Of a stretch of 64,000 bases of DNA, positions 36,644 through 44,097 are shown piece after piece. Location: positions 434,001-498,000 of the forward strand of contig NZ_CP117866.1 of NCBI RefSeq assembly GCF_028736035.1. Direction: 5' to 3'. Both the position numbers and the translations under genes were made by a program. The stretch's first letter is position 1. Every line of letters starts with the position of its first letter. Under the pieces are notes generated by a model. That model saw only the letters and a list, made by a program, of their open reading frames with translations. It made no database searches and was not told the origin of the DNA. The stretch is from Streptomyces sp. T12. GTDB lineage: Bacteria; Actinomycetota; Actinomycetes; Streptomycetales; Streptomycetaceae.

Positions 36644-37693
36644 TCAGCCCTTGGGCGGAGCCGTACTGGCCCGGACCGTCAGGGTCGTCGCGATCTCCAG
36701 CCCGACCTGGGGTGCTTCCTCGCCACGGCCGAGCGTGAGCGCCAGCTCGGTCGCCGCCACCGCCATCTCGGTCAGCGGCTGATGGACGGTGGTCAGAGGC
36801 GGATCCACCCAGGCGACGACCGGCAGGTCGTCGAACCCGACGACACTGAGGTCGTCGGGAATGCTCAGGCCGGCCTCGCGCGCGGCCTGGTAGACGCCGA
36901 GCGCCTGCAGGTCGTTGGCGGCGAAGATCGCTGTGGGGCGGTCGGGCAGGGCAAGCAGGGCACGCGCCGCGGCGCAGCCGTCCTCACGGGTGAGCCCGGC
37001 GTGCACGATGATCTCGGGATCGGCGGGCAGTCCGGCGGCCTGCAGCGCGGAGCGGTAGCCGTCCAGCCGGGCGGAGCAGCACAGTTGGCCTTCGGGGCCG
37101 CTGATCATCGCGATGCGGCGATGGCCGAGTTCGGCGAGGTGACGGGTCGCGGTCCGGCCGCCGGACCAGTTCGTGGCGCCTACGTACGGGACGTCGTCCG
37201 GCAGTTCCATGATCGGGTCGAAGACGACGAACGGGATCCCCTTCGCCGTCAGCTGCTCGCGCTCGGCCTCGGAGAGCTGCGCCACGGACAACACGCAGTT
37301 CGGACGCCGGGAAACCGTGTCCTCCCAGGTCGGCTCCTTGCTGTCGTGCAAACCGAACTCGGACACCATGACGCCGACGCGGTGCCGGCGGGCCACCCGC
37401 TCCACACCCCGGATGATCTCCACCGCCCACATGTCCTTGAGCTCGCGGAACACGAGCTCGACGACGTTGCTCCGGTTGGACCCGGCCGGTTTGCGGTAGC
37501 CGTAGCGGTTGATCAGCTCCTCGACCCGGGCGCGCGTGTCCGCCGACACCCCCGACTTTCCGTTCAGCACCTTGGAAACGGTCGGAACCGAGACCCCCGC
37601 CGACTCGGCGATGTACGCGATCGTCACCGACTTGGGGGCGTGACGCTCCTTGCGCTCCCGATCCGCCGCTCCATCTGCTGCGTTGTCCGCCAA
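36644..37693 (-). CDS. LacI-family regulator of plant polysaccharide genes
   Basis: This 349-residue regulator has a 22-residue charged N-terminal extension before the helix-turn-helix (TIAYIAESAGVSVPTVSKVL), followed by an effector domain with TAIFAANDLQALGVYQAA and SVVGFDDLPVVAWVDPPL. I chose the TTG at 37693 because GGGGAAGG lies about 5 bases upstream. It sits between GH43 (same strand) and GH5 (divergent), and both have the same GAAAG-type site upstream, so it probably represses both until a xylan or glucan oligosaccharide is sensed. Confidence 0.87.
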   Translation of the reverse strand: MADNAADGAADRERKERHAPKSVTIAYIAESAGVSVPTVSKVLNGKSGVSADTRARVEELINRYGYRKPAGSNRSNVVELVFRELKDMWAVEIIRGVERVARRHRVGVMVSEFGLHDSKEPTWEDTVSRRPNCVLSVAQLSEAEREQLTAKGIPFVVFDPIMELPDDVPYVGATNWSGGRTATRHLAELGHRRIAMISGPEGQLCCSARLDGYRSALQAAGLPADPEIIVHAGLTREDGCAAARALLALPDRPTAIFAANDLQALGVYQAAREAGLSIPDDLSVVGFDDLPVVAWVDPPLTTVHQPLTEMAVAATELALTLGRGEEAPQVGLEIATTLTVRASTAPPKG

Positions 37694-37810
37694 CGTGGCC
37701 TTCCCCGGTTGAACAGCGTCGTACTGGTGTGCCGGGTCATTCTCGCATCTCCTACCGACGAACCTGTGGCCCCGGACACATCTTCATGTTAATTTCTCCG
37801 CCGCGCACAG

Positions 37811-37821
37811 CGAAAGTTTTC
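37811..37821. promoter_or_regulatory. CGAAAGTTTTC operator-like site before GH5
   Basis: This near-palindromic CGAAAGTTTTC lies in the LacI-GH5 divergent region, 74 bases before the GH5 start. It matches the sites before GH43 in 9 of the 10 core positions. Confidence 0.5.
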
Positions 37822-37884
37822 CTCACTGGCTGACACCTCAGACGGCTTGCAGCCCCGGGCCGGCCCCACCGGAAGGTGCATGTG

Positions 37885-39621
37885 ATGACGACGCGACTGG
37901 CAAGATTCCTTCCTCGACGACACCGATCGTCGCGCTCCCCGCGGAGACTGGCAGCACTCCTTCTGGCGATCGCCCTGCTTCCGCTGGTGCCCGCCACCGC
38001 CGAGGCCGCCGACCCGCCACCGCCCAGCGCCCCGGCCGCCCGCAGCGCGGTGGCGGCCATGCAGCCGGGCTGGAACCTGGGCAACACCTACGACGCCATC
38101 CCCGACGAGACGTCCTGGGGCAACCCGCCCGTGACGCGGGAACTCCTCAAGAAGGTCAAGTCACAGGGCTTCAAGAGCATCCGCCTGCCCGTCACCTGGG
38201 GCACCCACCAGGGCGCCGCGCCCGGCTACCCGATCGACCCGGCCTGGATGGCCAAGGTCAAGCAGGTCGTCGACTGGGCCATGGCCGAAAACCTGTACGT
38301 GTTGCTGAACATGCACCACGACTCATGGATGTGGGTCAACAACCTCTCCACCGACCACGACGCCGTCCTCGCCCGGTACGAGGCCACCTGGACCCAGATA
38401 GCGGCGGCGTTCCGCGACGAGCCGTCCAGGCTGGTCTTCGAGAGCATCAACGAGCCGACGTTCAGCAACACTTCCGGCGACGACCAGAACTACCGACTGC
38501 TGGCCGAACTCGACCGCGTGTTCCACCGGATCGTCCGAGCGTCGGGCGGCGCCAACACCAACCGCCTGCTCGTCCTGCCCACCTTGTACACGAACTCCGA
38601 CCAGGGCCGGCTCGACGCCCTGGCCGCCGAACTCACGGCTCTGCGCGACCCCATGATCGCCACGACGATCCACTTCTACGGCTGGTGGCCGTTCAGCGTG
38701 AACATCGCCGGCTACACCCGCTTCGACGCCACCTCGCAGCAGGACCTCATCGATCAGTTCGACCGTGTGTACAACACCTTCACCGCACACGGCATCCCGG
38801 TCATCGTCGGCGAGTACGCCCTGCTCGCCTACGACCACAACCGCCCCGGCATCATCGAGCGAGGTGAGCAGCGCAAGTACTTCGAGTTCCTGGGCAACTA
38901 CGCCCGCGAACGCAGGCTCACCACCATGCTGTGGGACGCCGGCCAGTTCCTGAACCGCAACACCCTGCAGTGGCGCGACCCCGAGCTGTTCGGCCAGATC
39001 AAGTCGAGCTGGAGCACCCGGTCGGGCACCGCCTCCAGCGACCTGGTGTTCCTTCCGAAGTCGAGCCCCGTCACGAGCCAGACGCTCACCCTGAATCCCA
39101 ACGGCACCAATTTCCAGGGGCTCCGGCACGGCAACCGCGACCTCGTGAAGGGCAGGGACTTCACCGTCTCCGGCAACCAGCTCACACTGACGGCCGCCGC
39201 GCTCACCGAACTGGCCGGCGACCGGAGGTACGGAGTCAACGCGACGCTGGAGGCCAGGTTCTCCCGCGGTGTGCCGTGGCGGATCGACGTGATCACCTAC
39301 GACGCCCCGGTGCTGTCGAACGCCTCAGGAAGCACCAGCGGCTTGACCGTTGCGACCCGGTTCCGCGGGGACATGCTGGCGACGATGGAGGCCAGGTACG
39401 ACGACGGAAGCAACGCCGGCCCGGCGAGCTGGACCTCCTACCAGCAATGGGACTCCGCCTTCTCGGCCTACACCGGCGACTCCATCAAGCTGACCGCCGA
39501 GTTCTTCAACTCGCTCAAGGACGACTCCCGGGTCACGCTCACCTTCCACTTCTGGAGCGGTGCCTCAGCGACCTACTACGTCACCAAGTCGGGAAGCACG
39601 GCGACCGGCACGCCCGCCTGA
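37885..39621 (+). CDS. Secreted GH5 endoglucanase with CBM_X2 domain
   Basis: This 578-residue exported hydrolase has a long signal peptide (twin Arg-rich start, hydrophobic LAALLLAIALLPLVPATAEA, probable cleavage near residue 42). A GH5 catalytic domain follows (GWNLGNTYDAIPDETSWGN, acid/base Glu in ESINEPTF, nucleophile Glu in VIVGEYALL), then a CBM_X2-type module (about 390-478: LTLNPNGTNFQGLRHGN) and a C-terminal segment (about 480-578) that looks like a second beta-sandwich. It cleaves beta-1,4-glucan or a related polysaccharide outside the cell. GGAAGG precedes ATG37885 by 8 bases. Confidence 0.9.
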   Translation: MTTRLARFLPRRHRSSRSPRRLAALLLAIALLPLVPATAEAADPPPPSAPAARSAVAAMQPGWNLGNTYDAIPDETSWGNPPVTRELLKKVKSQGFKSIRLPVTWGTHQGAAPGYPIDPAWMAKVKQVVDWAMAENLYVLLNMHHDSWMWVNNLSTDHDAVLARYEATWTQIAAAFRDEPSRLVFESINEPTFSNTSGDDQNYRLLAELDRVFHRIVRASGGANTNRLLVLPTLYTNSDQGRLDALAAELTALRDPMIATTIHFYGWWPFSVNIAGYTRFDATSQQDLIDQFDRVYNTFTAHGIPVIVGEYALLAYDHNRPGIIERGEQRKYFEFLGNYARERRLTTMLWDAGQFLNRNTLQWRDPELFGQIKSSWSTRSGTASSDLVFLPKSSPVTSQTLTLNPNGTNFQGLRHGNRDLVKGRDFTVSGNQLTLTAAALTELAGDRRYGVNATLEARFSRGVPWRIDVITYDAPVLSNASGSTSGLTVATRFRGDMLATMEARYDDGSNAGPASWTSYQQWDSAFSAYTGDSIKLTAEFFNSLKDDSRVTLTFHFWSGASATYYVTKSGSTATGTPA

Positions 39622-40700
39622 CCTCAGCTGCCGGCGCGTAACCCCGCCGAGGACATCGACCGGAGCCTGGACGACACGGTCGCGTTCCTCCGGCGGGGTC
39701 AGGCGCCATGAGCACAACGAGCCAGCGGAGCCTGCTCGTCAGCCGGTACGAGCCGGACGTCAGCCGGTACGTGGCCACACCGTCCGCATGCCCGACGAAC
39801 CGCACACCGTCCACACGAGCCAGCGGGGTCCGCCCCTCGCGCACGGAGTCGGCCGAGACGGCCGGAAGGCGCAGGGTTGCCTCGCTGTTCTCGGGCACCA
39901 GCACGTCGTACGAGAAGGTCGTGCCGTTGCCGCCGAGCGTCCACTCGCTCCTGATCTCGCCGTACGGCGACTCGTGCGAGCCCACGACGTGCGTGATCCT
40001 CCCGGTCGGATCGATGTGCGGCTGCAGGACGAAGTGCTTGAAGCCGGGGCTGTCCGGGTCGCGTGCGATACCGGCCATGTAGGCGTACATCCACTCCATG
40101 ACGGCGCCGTAGGCGTAGTGGTTGAAGGAGTTCATGCTGACCGGGCCGAAGCCGGTCTCCTTGGAGTAGGAGTTCCAGCGCTCCCAGACCGTGGTGGCGC
40201 CGTTCTTCACCGAGTACAGCCAGGACGGCAGCGCGTCCTGGTGCAGCAGTTCGTACGCCAGGTCCGCACGCCCCTCGTCGGTGAGGACGGGGGCGAGGAC
40301 GTTGACGCCGAGGAAGCCCACGGAGAGTGTGTTCTCGGCGTACCTGACCCTCCTGCTGTTGGGGTGTGCCGCCTTGTAGGCCGCGTCGTTGCCGATGTTG
40401 TCGGCCAAGTGGCCTACGAGGGTGCGGCGTTGGGCCTCGGTGTCGTAAAGGCCGAGCTTCAGCACCCACAGCAGGGCCGATTGGGTGTTGTCCTCGGTCT
40501 TCTGGTTGGGGTCGGAGCCCGGTTCGATCGGGGAGGCGTCGCCGAGGCTGGACTTCACCGTGACCGTGCCGCCGTCGGTGCTGAGGTACTTCGTGATGAA
40601 CGCCTTCTTGATGTCGCCGAAGAGCTGCTCGTAGGTCGCGGCCTCCGTCGGGCGGCCGACGGCTCGGGCCATCTGCGTCATCAGGAGCACGTCGCCTCCG
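39581..40700 (-). pseudogene. GH78 alpha-L-rhamnosidase, 5' half deleted
   Basis: About 340 codons match the C-terminal part of a GH78 alpha-L-rhamnosidase: YEQLFGDIKKAFITKYLS, SALLWVLKLGLYD, VWERWNSYSKETGFGPVSMN and the C-terminal beta domain with HFVLQPHIDPTGRITHV. The N-terminal domains and half of the catalytic barrel are missing. Similarity ends near 40700, where sequence on the other strand becomes a LacI fragment. The open frame continues past that point only as antisense of LacI. The exact 3' end of the family match is near 39720. It cannot make active enzyme. Confidence 0.78.
39641..39699 (+). terminator. Long-loop hairpin after GH5
   Basis: ACCCCGCCGAGGA (39641-39653) pairs with TCCTCCGGCGGGGT (39686-39699) with one bulge and a loop of about 32 bases. 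It begins 20 bases after the GH5 stop, so it could terminate that transcript. Confidence 0.45.
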
Positions 40701-41292
40701 CCGTGCCGACGGTCGTGGTCGGCCGCCACGGGCATTCCCCGGTGTACGACACCGTCGCGGACGACGACGTGGCGGGCGCGGCGCTGGTCGTCGGCCACCT
40801 CGCCGAGCTCGGGCACCGCCGGATCGCCCACATCGAGCACCACGAAACCGACCCGACGCGCATCGCCGAGATGCCGAACGCGCAGCGCGCCGACGGCTAC
40901 CGGCGGGCCATGCGGAGCCTCGGCCTGGACGAGGAGATCGACGTCGTCTCCACCAGCTACACGCAGCAGGGCGGATACGAGGGTGCGAAGAGCTGCTCGC
41001 ACGTCCCCGCCGACCCACGGCTGTCTTCGCGGGCGCGGACATGGTCGCCATGGGATTACTGGAGGCGGTGGCCGAGGCGGGGCTGTCGGTGCCTGGTGAC
41101 CTCTCGGTGGCGGGCTACGACAACACGAGCGTCGACCAGGCGGGCCGTGAGATCGGCCGGAACGCCGCCCGTCTCCTCCTGGAGCGAATCACCGACCGCG
41201 GCAAGCCGTCGGTCCAGGTCAAGCTGTCACCCGCCCTGGTGGCACGCCGCACCACGGCTCCACCACCGGCGTCGTCCGCCGACGACACCTGA
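40690..41292 (+). pseudogene. LacI-family regulator, 5' half deleted and frameshifted
   Basis: The remnant reads VASAVPTVVVGRHGHSPVYD, then LAELGHRRIAHIEHHETDP, which is the effector domain of a LacI protein. A one-base deletion near 40993 (GCGAAGAGCTG for GCGAAGGAGCTG) breaks the frame. The rest, with MGLLEAVAEAGLSVPGDLSV and YDNTSVDQAGREIGRNAA, continues in the next frame to the TGA at 41290-41292. The helix-turn-helix half is absent. It faces away from the GH78 remnant, and the two 5' halves were lost at one junction. Confidence 0.75.
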
Positions 41293-41418
41293 TCTCCGCT
41301 GTCGGCGGCCGGGAAGCCCCGCATGGCGCCCGCGCCCGCCCCGACTGGAGCACCGGCGGCAGCGCCTTCGGCTCGGTCGACCGTCCCTCGGTTGTGACGG
41401 ACGATCGGAGGGCGTCCC

Positions 41419-41456
41419 CCTCAAGGCTTACGGCCCACCTCAAGGCTTACGGCCCA
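41419..41456. repeat. 19-bp perfect tandem repeat
   Basis: CCTCAAGGCTTACGGCCCA occurs at 41419-41437 and 41438-41456 with no spacer. It lies in the 221-bp gap between the LacI remnant and the DUF4097 fragment, where I see no gene. Confidence 0.8.
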
Positions 41457-41513
41457 AGGTCTTGGTGTGCTGCCCACCCACCCAGAATTGCTGCGTATGC
41501 GCGAGGCTGCGGG

Positions 41514-41957
41514 TTACAGGCCACGGGCGGTGATGTCGCCGTGCTCGGTGCGCAGCGTGACCGTGCCGCGAACCGCCTCAGCGATGTCGAGGTCGCCCTT
41601 CTGGGTGCTGATCTCGGCGGGGCCGCCCAGGCGGCCGACCGAGACGTCGCCGGCCCGGAGTTCGGCGGCGGCCGCCTTCGCCTCGACGCGGGAGCCGGCC
41701 GGCAGCTGGACCGTGACCTCGACGGAACCGAAAGCGCCGAGGATCCGGTTCTTCGCCGCCGGGGCCTCGATCCGCAGGACGCCGTCGCCGTACGCGACCT
41801 CGATCTGCTCCGCCGCCTTCACGCCGCGGCCCTTCGAGGCGTCCGCGGGCCGGACCTCGACCGTGGTGTCGGCTCGGTCGGCGGCGATGAACTGGATGCG
41901 TCCCGCGGGGATGTCGAGGACGGCGGAGACCGGGGCGGGGGTGTCGAACTTCTGCAT
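41514..41957 (-). CDS. DUF4097-type beta-repeat protein, shortened
   Basis: This 147-residue frame starts MQKFDTPAPVSAVLDIPAGR and shows the alternating beta pattern of DUF4097 proteins (VRPADASKGRGVKAAEQIEV, LRAGDVSVGRLGGPAEISTQ). Full family members are about 200-280 residues and continue after HGDITARG with more repeats. Here a TAA cuts the protein at that point, so it is probably truncated by rearrangement. ATG41957 is chosen by the family start. It is divergent from the amidohydrolase. Confidence 0.65.
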   Translation of the reverse strand: MQKFDTPAPVSAVLDIPAGRIQFIAADRADTTVEVRPADASKGRGVKAAEQIEVAYGDGVLRIEAPAAKNRILGAFGSVEVTVQLPAGSRVEAKAAAAELRAGDVSVGRLGGPAEISTQKGDLDIAEAVRGTVTLRTEHGDITARGL

Positions 41958-42035
41958 CGCGCGCCGCGTCCGGTGTGATGGATCCCTCACCGCACCCCTG
42001 ACCGAAAGGGTCGCTCCGCCCCCTCACCAGGGCCG

Positions 42036-42968
42036 ATGGTGGGCGACATGAACGATCACCGCATGGCACCCGTCAGTGAGGAGGCCGGTGAGGTCCGCCG
42101 TTTCTGGGGCCGACTCGGTCTTCCCGGGCTGATCGACGTCCACACCCACTTCATGCCCGAGCCTGTCCTGCACAAGGTCTGGGACTACTTCGACGCCAAC
42201 GGGCCGCTGATCGGTGGGCTGGAGTGGCCGATCACGTACCGGAAGGAGGAGGTGGTGAGAACGGCTGTGCTACGGGAGTTCGGCGTCCGGGCCTTCACCG
42301 CGATGCTCTACCCCCACAAGCCCGGCATGGCCAGGTGGCTGAACGGATGGGCGGCCGACTTCGCCCGCCGCACCCCGGACTGCCTGCACACCGCCACCCT
42401 CTACCCCGAGCCGGACGTCGATACGTACGTCCGCGAGGCCGTCGAGGCAGGCGCGCGCGTGTTCAAGGCTCATGTACAGGTGGGAGCGTACGACCCGGGC
42501 GACGAACGTCTCCAGCAGGCATGGGGAGTGCTGGCCGAGGCCGGGATCCCTGTGGTGATCCACTGCGGCTCCGGGCCCGCGCCCGGCAAGCACACCGGCC
42601 CCGAGCCGATCGCGCGGGTGCTGGCCCGGCACCCGAAGCTGCGGCTGATCGTCGCGCACATGGGCATGCCCGAGTACGAGGAGTTCCTCGACCTCGCCGA
42701 GCGGTACGACCAGGTGCGGCTGGACACGACGATGGCGTTCACCGACTTCGCCGAGGGATTCATGCCGTTCCCGCGTCGGGGCCTGCCCAGGCTCACCGCA
42801 CTCGGCGACCGCATCCTGCTCGGCTCTGACTTCCCCAACATCCCCTACCCCTACCTGCACCAGCTCCACGCCCTGGAGCGGCTGGGTCTGGGAGAGGCGT
42901 GGCTGCGGGCCGTGTGCCACGACAACGCGGCAAACCTGTTCGGCCTGGAACAGCATTTCGGCCTGTAA
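42036..42968 (+). CDS. Amidohydrolase family protein (metal-dependent, PF04909 type)
   Basis: This 310-residue TIM-barrel hydrolase or decarboxylase-like protein shows metal ligands in IDVHTHFMPEP, a conserved Lys-His segment RVFKAHVQVG, the His in VVIHCGSGP, AHMGMPEYEEF and a catalytic-type Asp in LLGSDFPNIPYPY. The substrate is unknown. It is intact although both neighbours are broken. The start is ATG42036 or ATG42048, and neither has a strong ribosome-binding site. The truncated dapA-like gene begins 35 bases downstream. Confidence 0.85.
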   Translation: MVGDMNDHRMAPVSEEAGEVRRFWGRLGLPGLIDVHTHFMPEPVLHKVWDYFDANGPLIGGLEWPITYRKEEVVRTAVLREFGVRAFTAMLYPHKPGMARWLNGWAADFARRTPDCLHTATLYPEPDVDTYVREAVEAGARVFKAHVQVGAYDPGDERLQQAWGVLAEAGIPVVIHCGSGPAPGKHTGPEPIARVLARHPKLRLIVAHMGMPEYEEFLDLAERYDQVRLDTTMAFTDFAEGFMPFPRRGLPRLTALGDRILLGSDFPNIPYPYLHQLHALERLGLGEAWLRAVCHDNAANLFGLEQHFGL

Positions 42969-43003
42969 CAGCATCACGACCCCATACCCCGAGGAGTCCT
43001 CCC

Positions 43004-43156
43004 ATGTTCCGCGGCCTCAGCGCCTTCCCCCTCACCCCCACCACCGAAGACGGCATCGGCGAGAACGCCTTCCGCGCTCTCGTCTCCCGCCTCGCCGCCG
43101 CAGGCGTCGACTCCGTCGGAGCCCTGGGCTCCACCGGCGGCGGTGAGTGTTTTTGA
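43004..43156 (+). pseudogene. DapA-family gene, 5' stub
   Basis: The frame starts MFRGLSAFPLTPTTEDG and runs AGVDSVGALGSTGG, the opening beta strand and phosphate-loop region of the DapA family, then ends after 50 residues. Similarity stops at about 43141, at a point followed by integrase-related sequence. A GAGGAG ribosome-binding site lies 10 bases upstream. The catalytic Tyr and Lys are missing, so it is non-functional. Confidence 0.75.
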
Positions 43157-43204
43157 AAGGAGTGCGAGCATCCGCAGTCGGGGTGGTCGAAGTGTCCCCA
43201 CCCT

Positions 43205-44030
43205 TACAAGATCCGGTATCGGTCGGCGGCCGGGAAGCCAGGCGAAGGCGGAGCGGATCGCCAGGTGCGGGGCGATGCGGTTCGAGGAGTACGCCGGCGA
43301 GTGGAAGGCCGGCCAGCGGGACCTGGGGCCGGCCTCCGTGGTGCACCTGGAGTCGCTGCTGAACATCCACCCGCTGCCGCTGCTGGGCAGCCGGCGGATG
43401 AACACCTTCGACCACAAGGTGGTCGAGGGCTTCCTCCAGAGCATGGAACGTAACGGGGTCGGCTTGGCCGCCCAAGCGAACGCCTTCGACAAGCTGAAGG
43501 CGATCCTGCCGGATACAAACCGGCTGGGGCTGTTCGCCGACAACCCGGTGGCCGGGTGAAGCCGCCGCAGTGCGACCCCAAGCGGGTTGTGATCCCCTCC
43601 CCCGAGCAGCTGCGTGAGATACGCACCGCCGGCGATGACAGCTTCCTGCTGGTCGCCGATCTGATGAGCGGATGCGGCATGCGCAATGGCGAGTCGTTCG
43701 CAGTGAACCTCAACAACATCGTCGCCGACGACGTCTCCGCATCACTGAGAAGGTCAACCGGACCACCTGCCAGTACGAGCGTCTCAAGCACCGCAAGGTG
43801 GGCGAGTACCGGGACGTGCCCCTGCCGGCCCGGGTGCGGCAGACCATCGAGTGGCACGCCGCCAAGCACGGCAAGAAGGCCGACCGGGTCGACATCCCCG
43901 ACGGGTTGGTCGTCTACGGCCTGAGGCACTTCCTCGCCTCCGACTGCCTCACCCACGCATTCCCATCACCGACGTCGCCGTGCACAGGTCCGGCCTGGGT
44001 GCCGCCGGGCCCGCCTGCCCGAGGCGCTAT
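43205..44030 (+). pseudogene. Phage/ICE tyrosine integrase, multiply frameshifted
   Basis: Successive frames give an integrase-like protein. The N-terminal core-binding domain reads FEEYAGEWKAGQRDLGP and LGSRRMNTFDHKVVEGFL. After a lost base at about 43556 comes VIPSPEQLREIRTAGDD and LMSGCGMRNGE (catalytic Arg region). After a second at about 43733 comes KHRKVGEYRDVPLPARVR. Then an internal deletion leads to VYGLRHFLASDCLTH (His-x-x-Arg box), and a last shift near 43955 leads to IPITDVAVHRSG. The catalytic tyrosine is not found. At least four lesions show long decay of an integrated element. Confidence 0.75.
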
Positions 44031-44036
44031 CACGAC

Positions 44037-44068
44037 GACCCCCTCCCGGACGGCTGCGGGAGGGGGTC
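44037..44068. terminator. Strong hairpin terminator
   Basis: GACCCCCTCCCG (44037-44048) and CGGGAGGGGGTC (44057-44068) form a perfect 12-bp stem with an 8-base loop. It lies 30 bases after the stop of the metzincin-like gene, which it would terminate, and could also act on transcripts from the integrase side. Confidence 0.75.
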
Positions 44069-44097
44069 GAGTGAAACAGCCCGCTGCGGGCGGCCGC

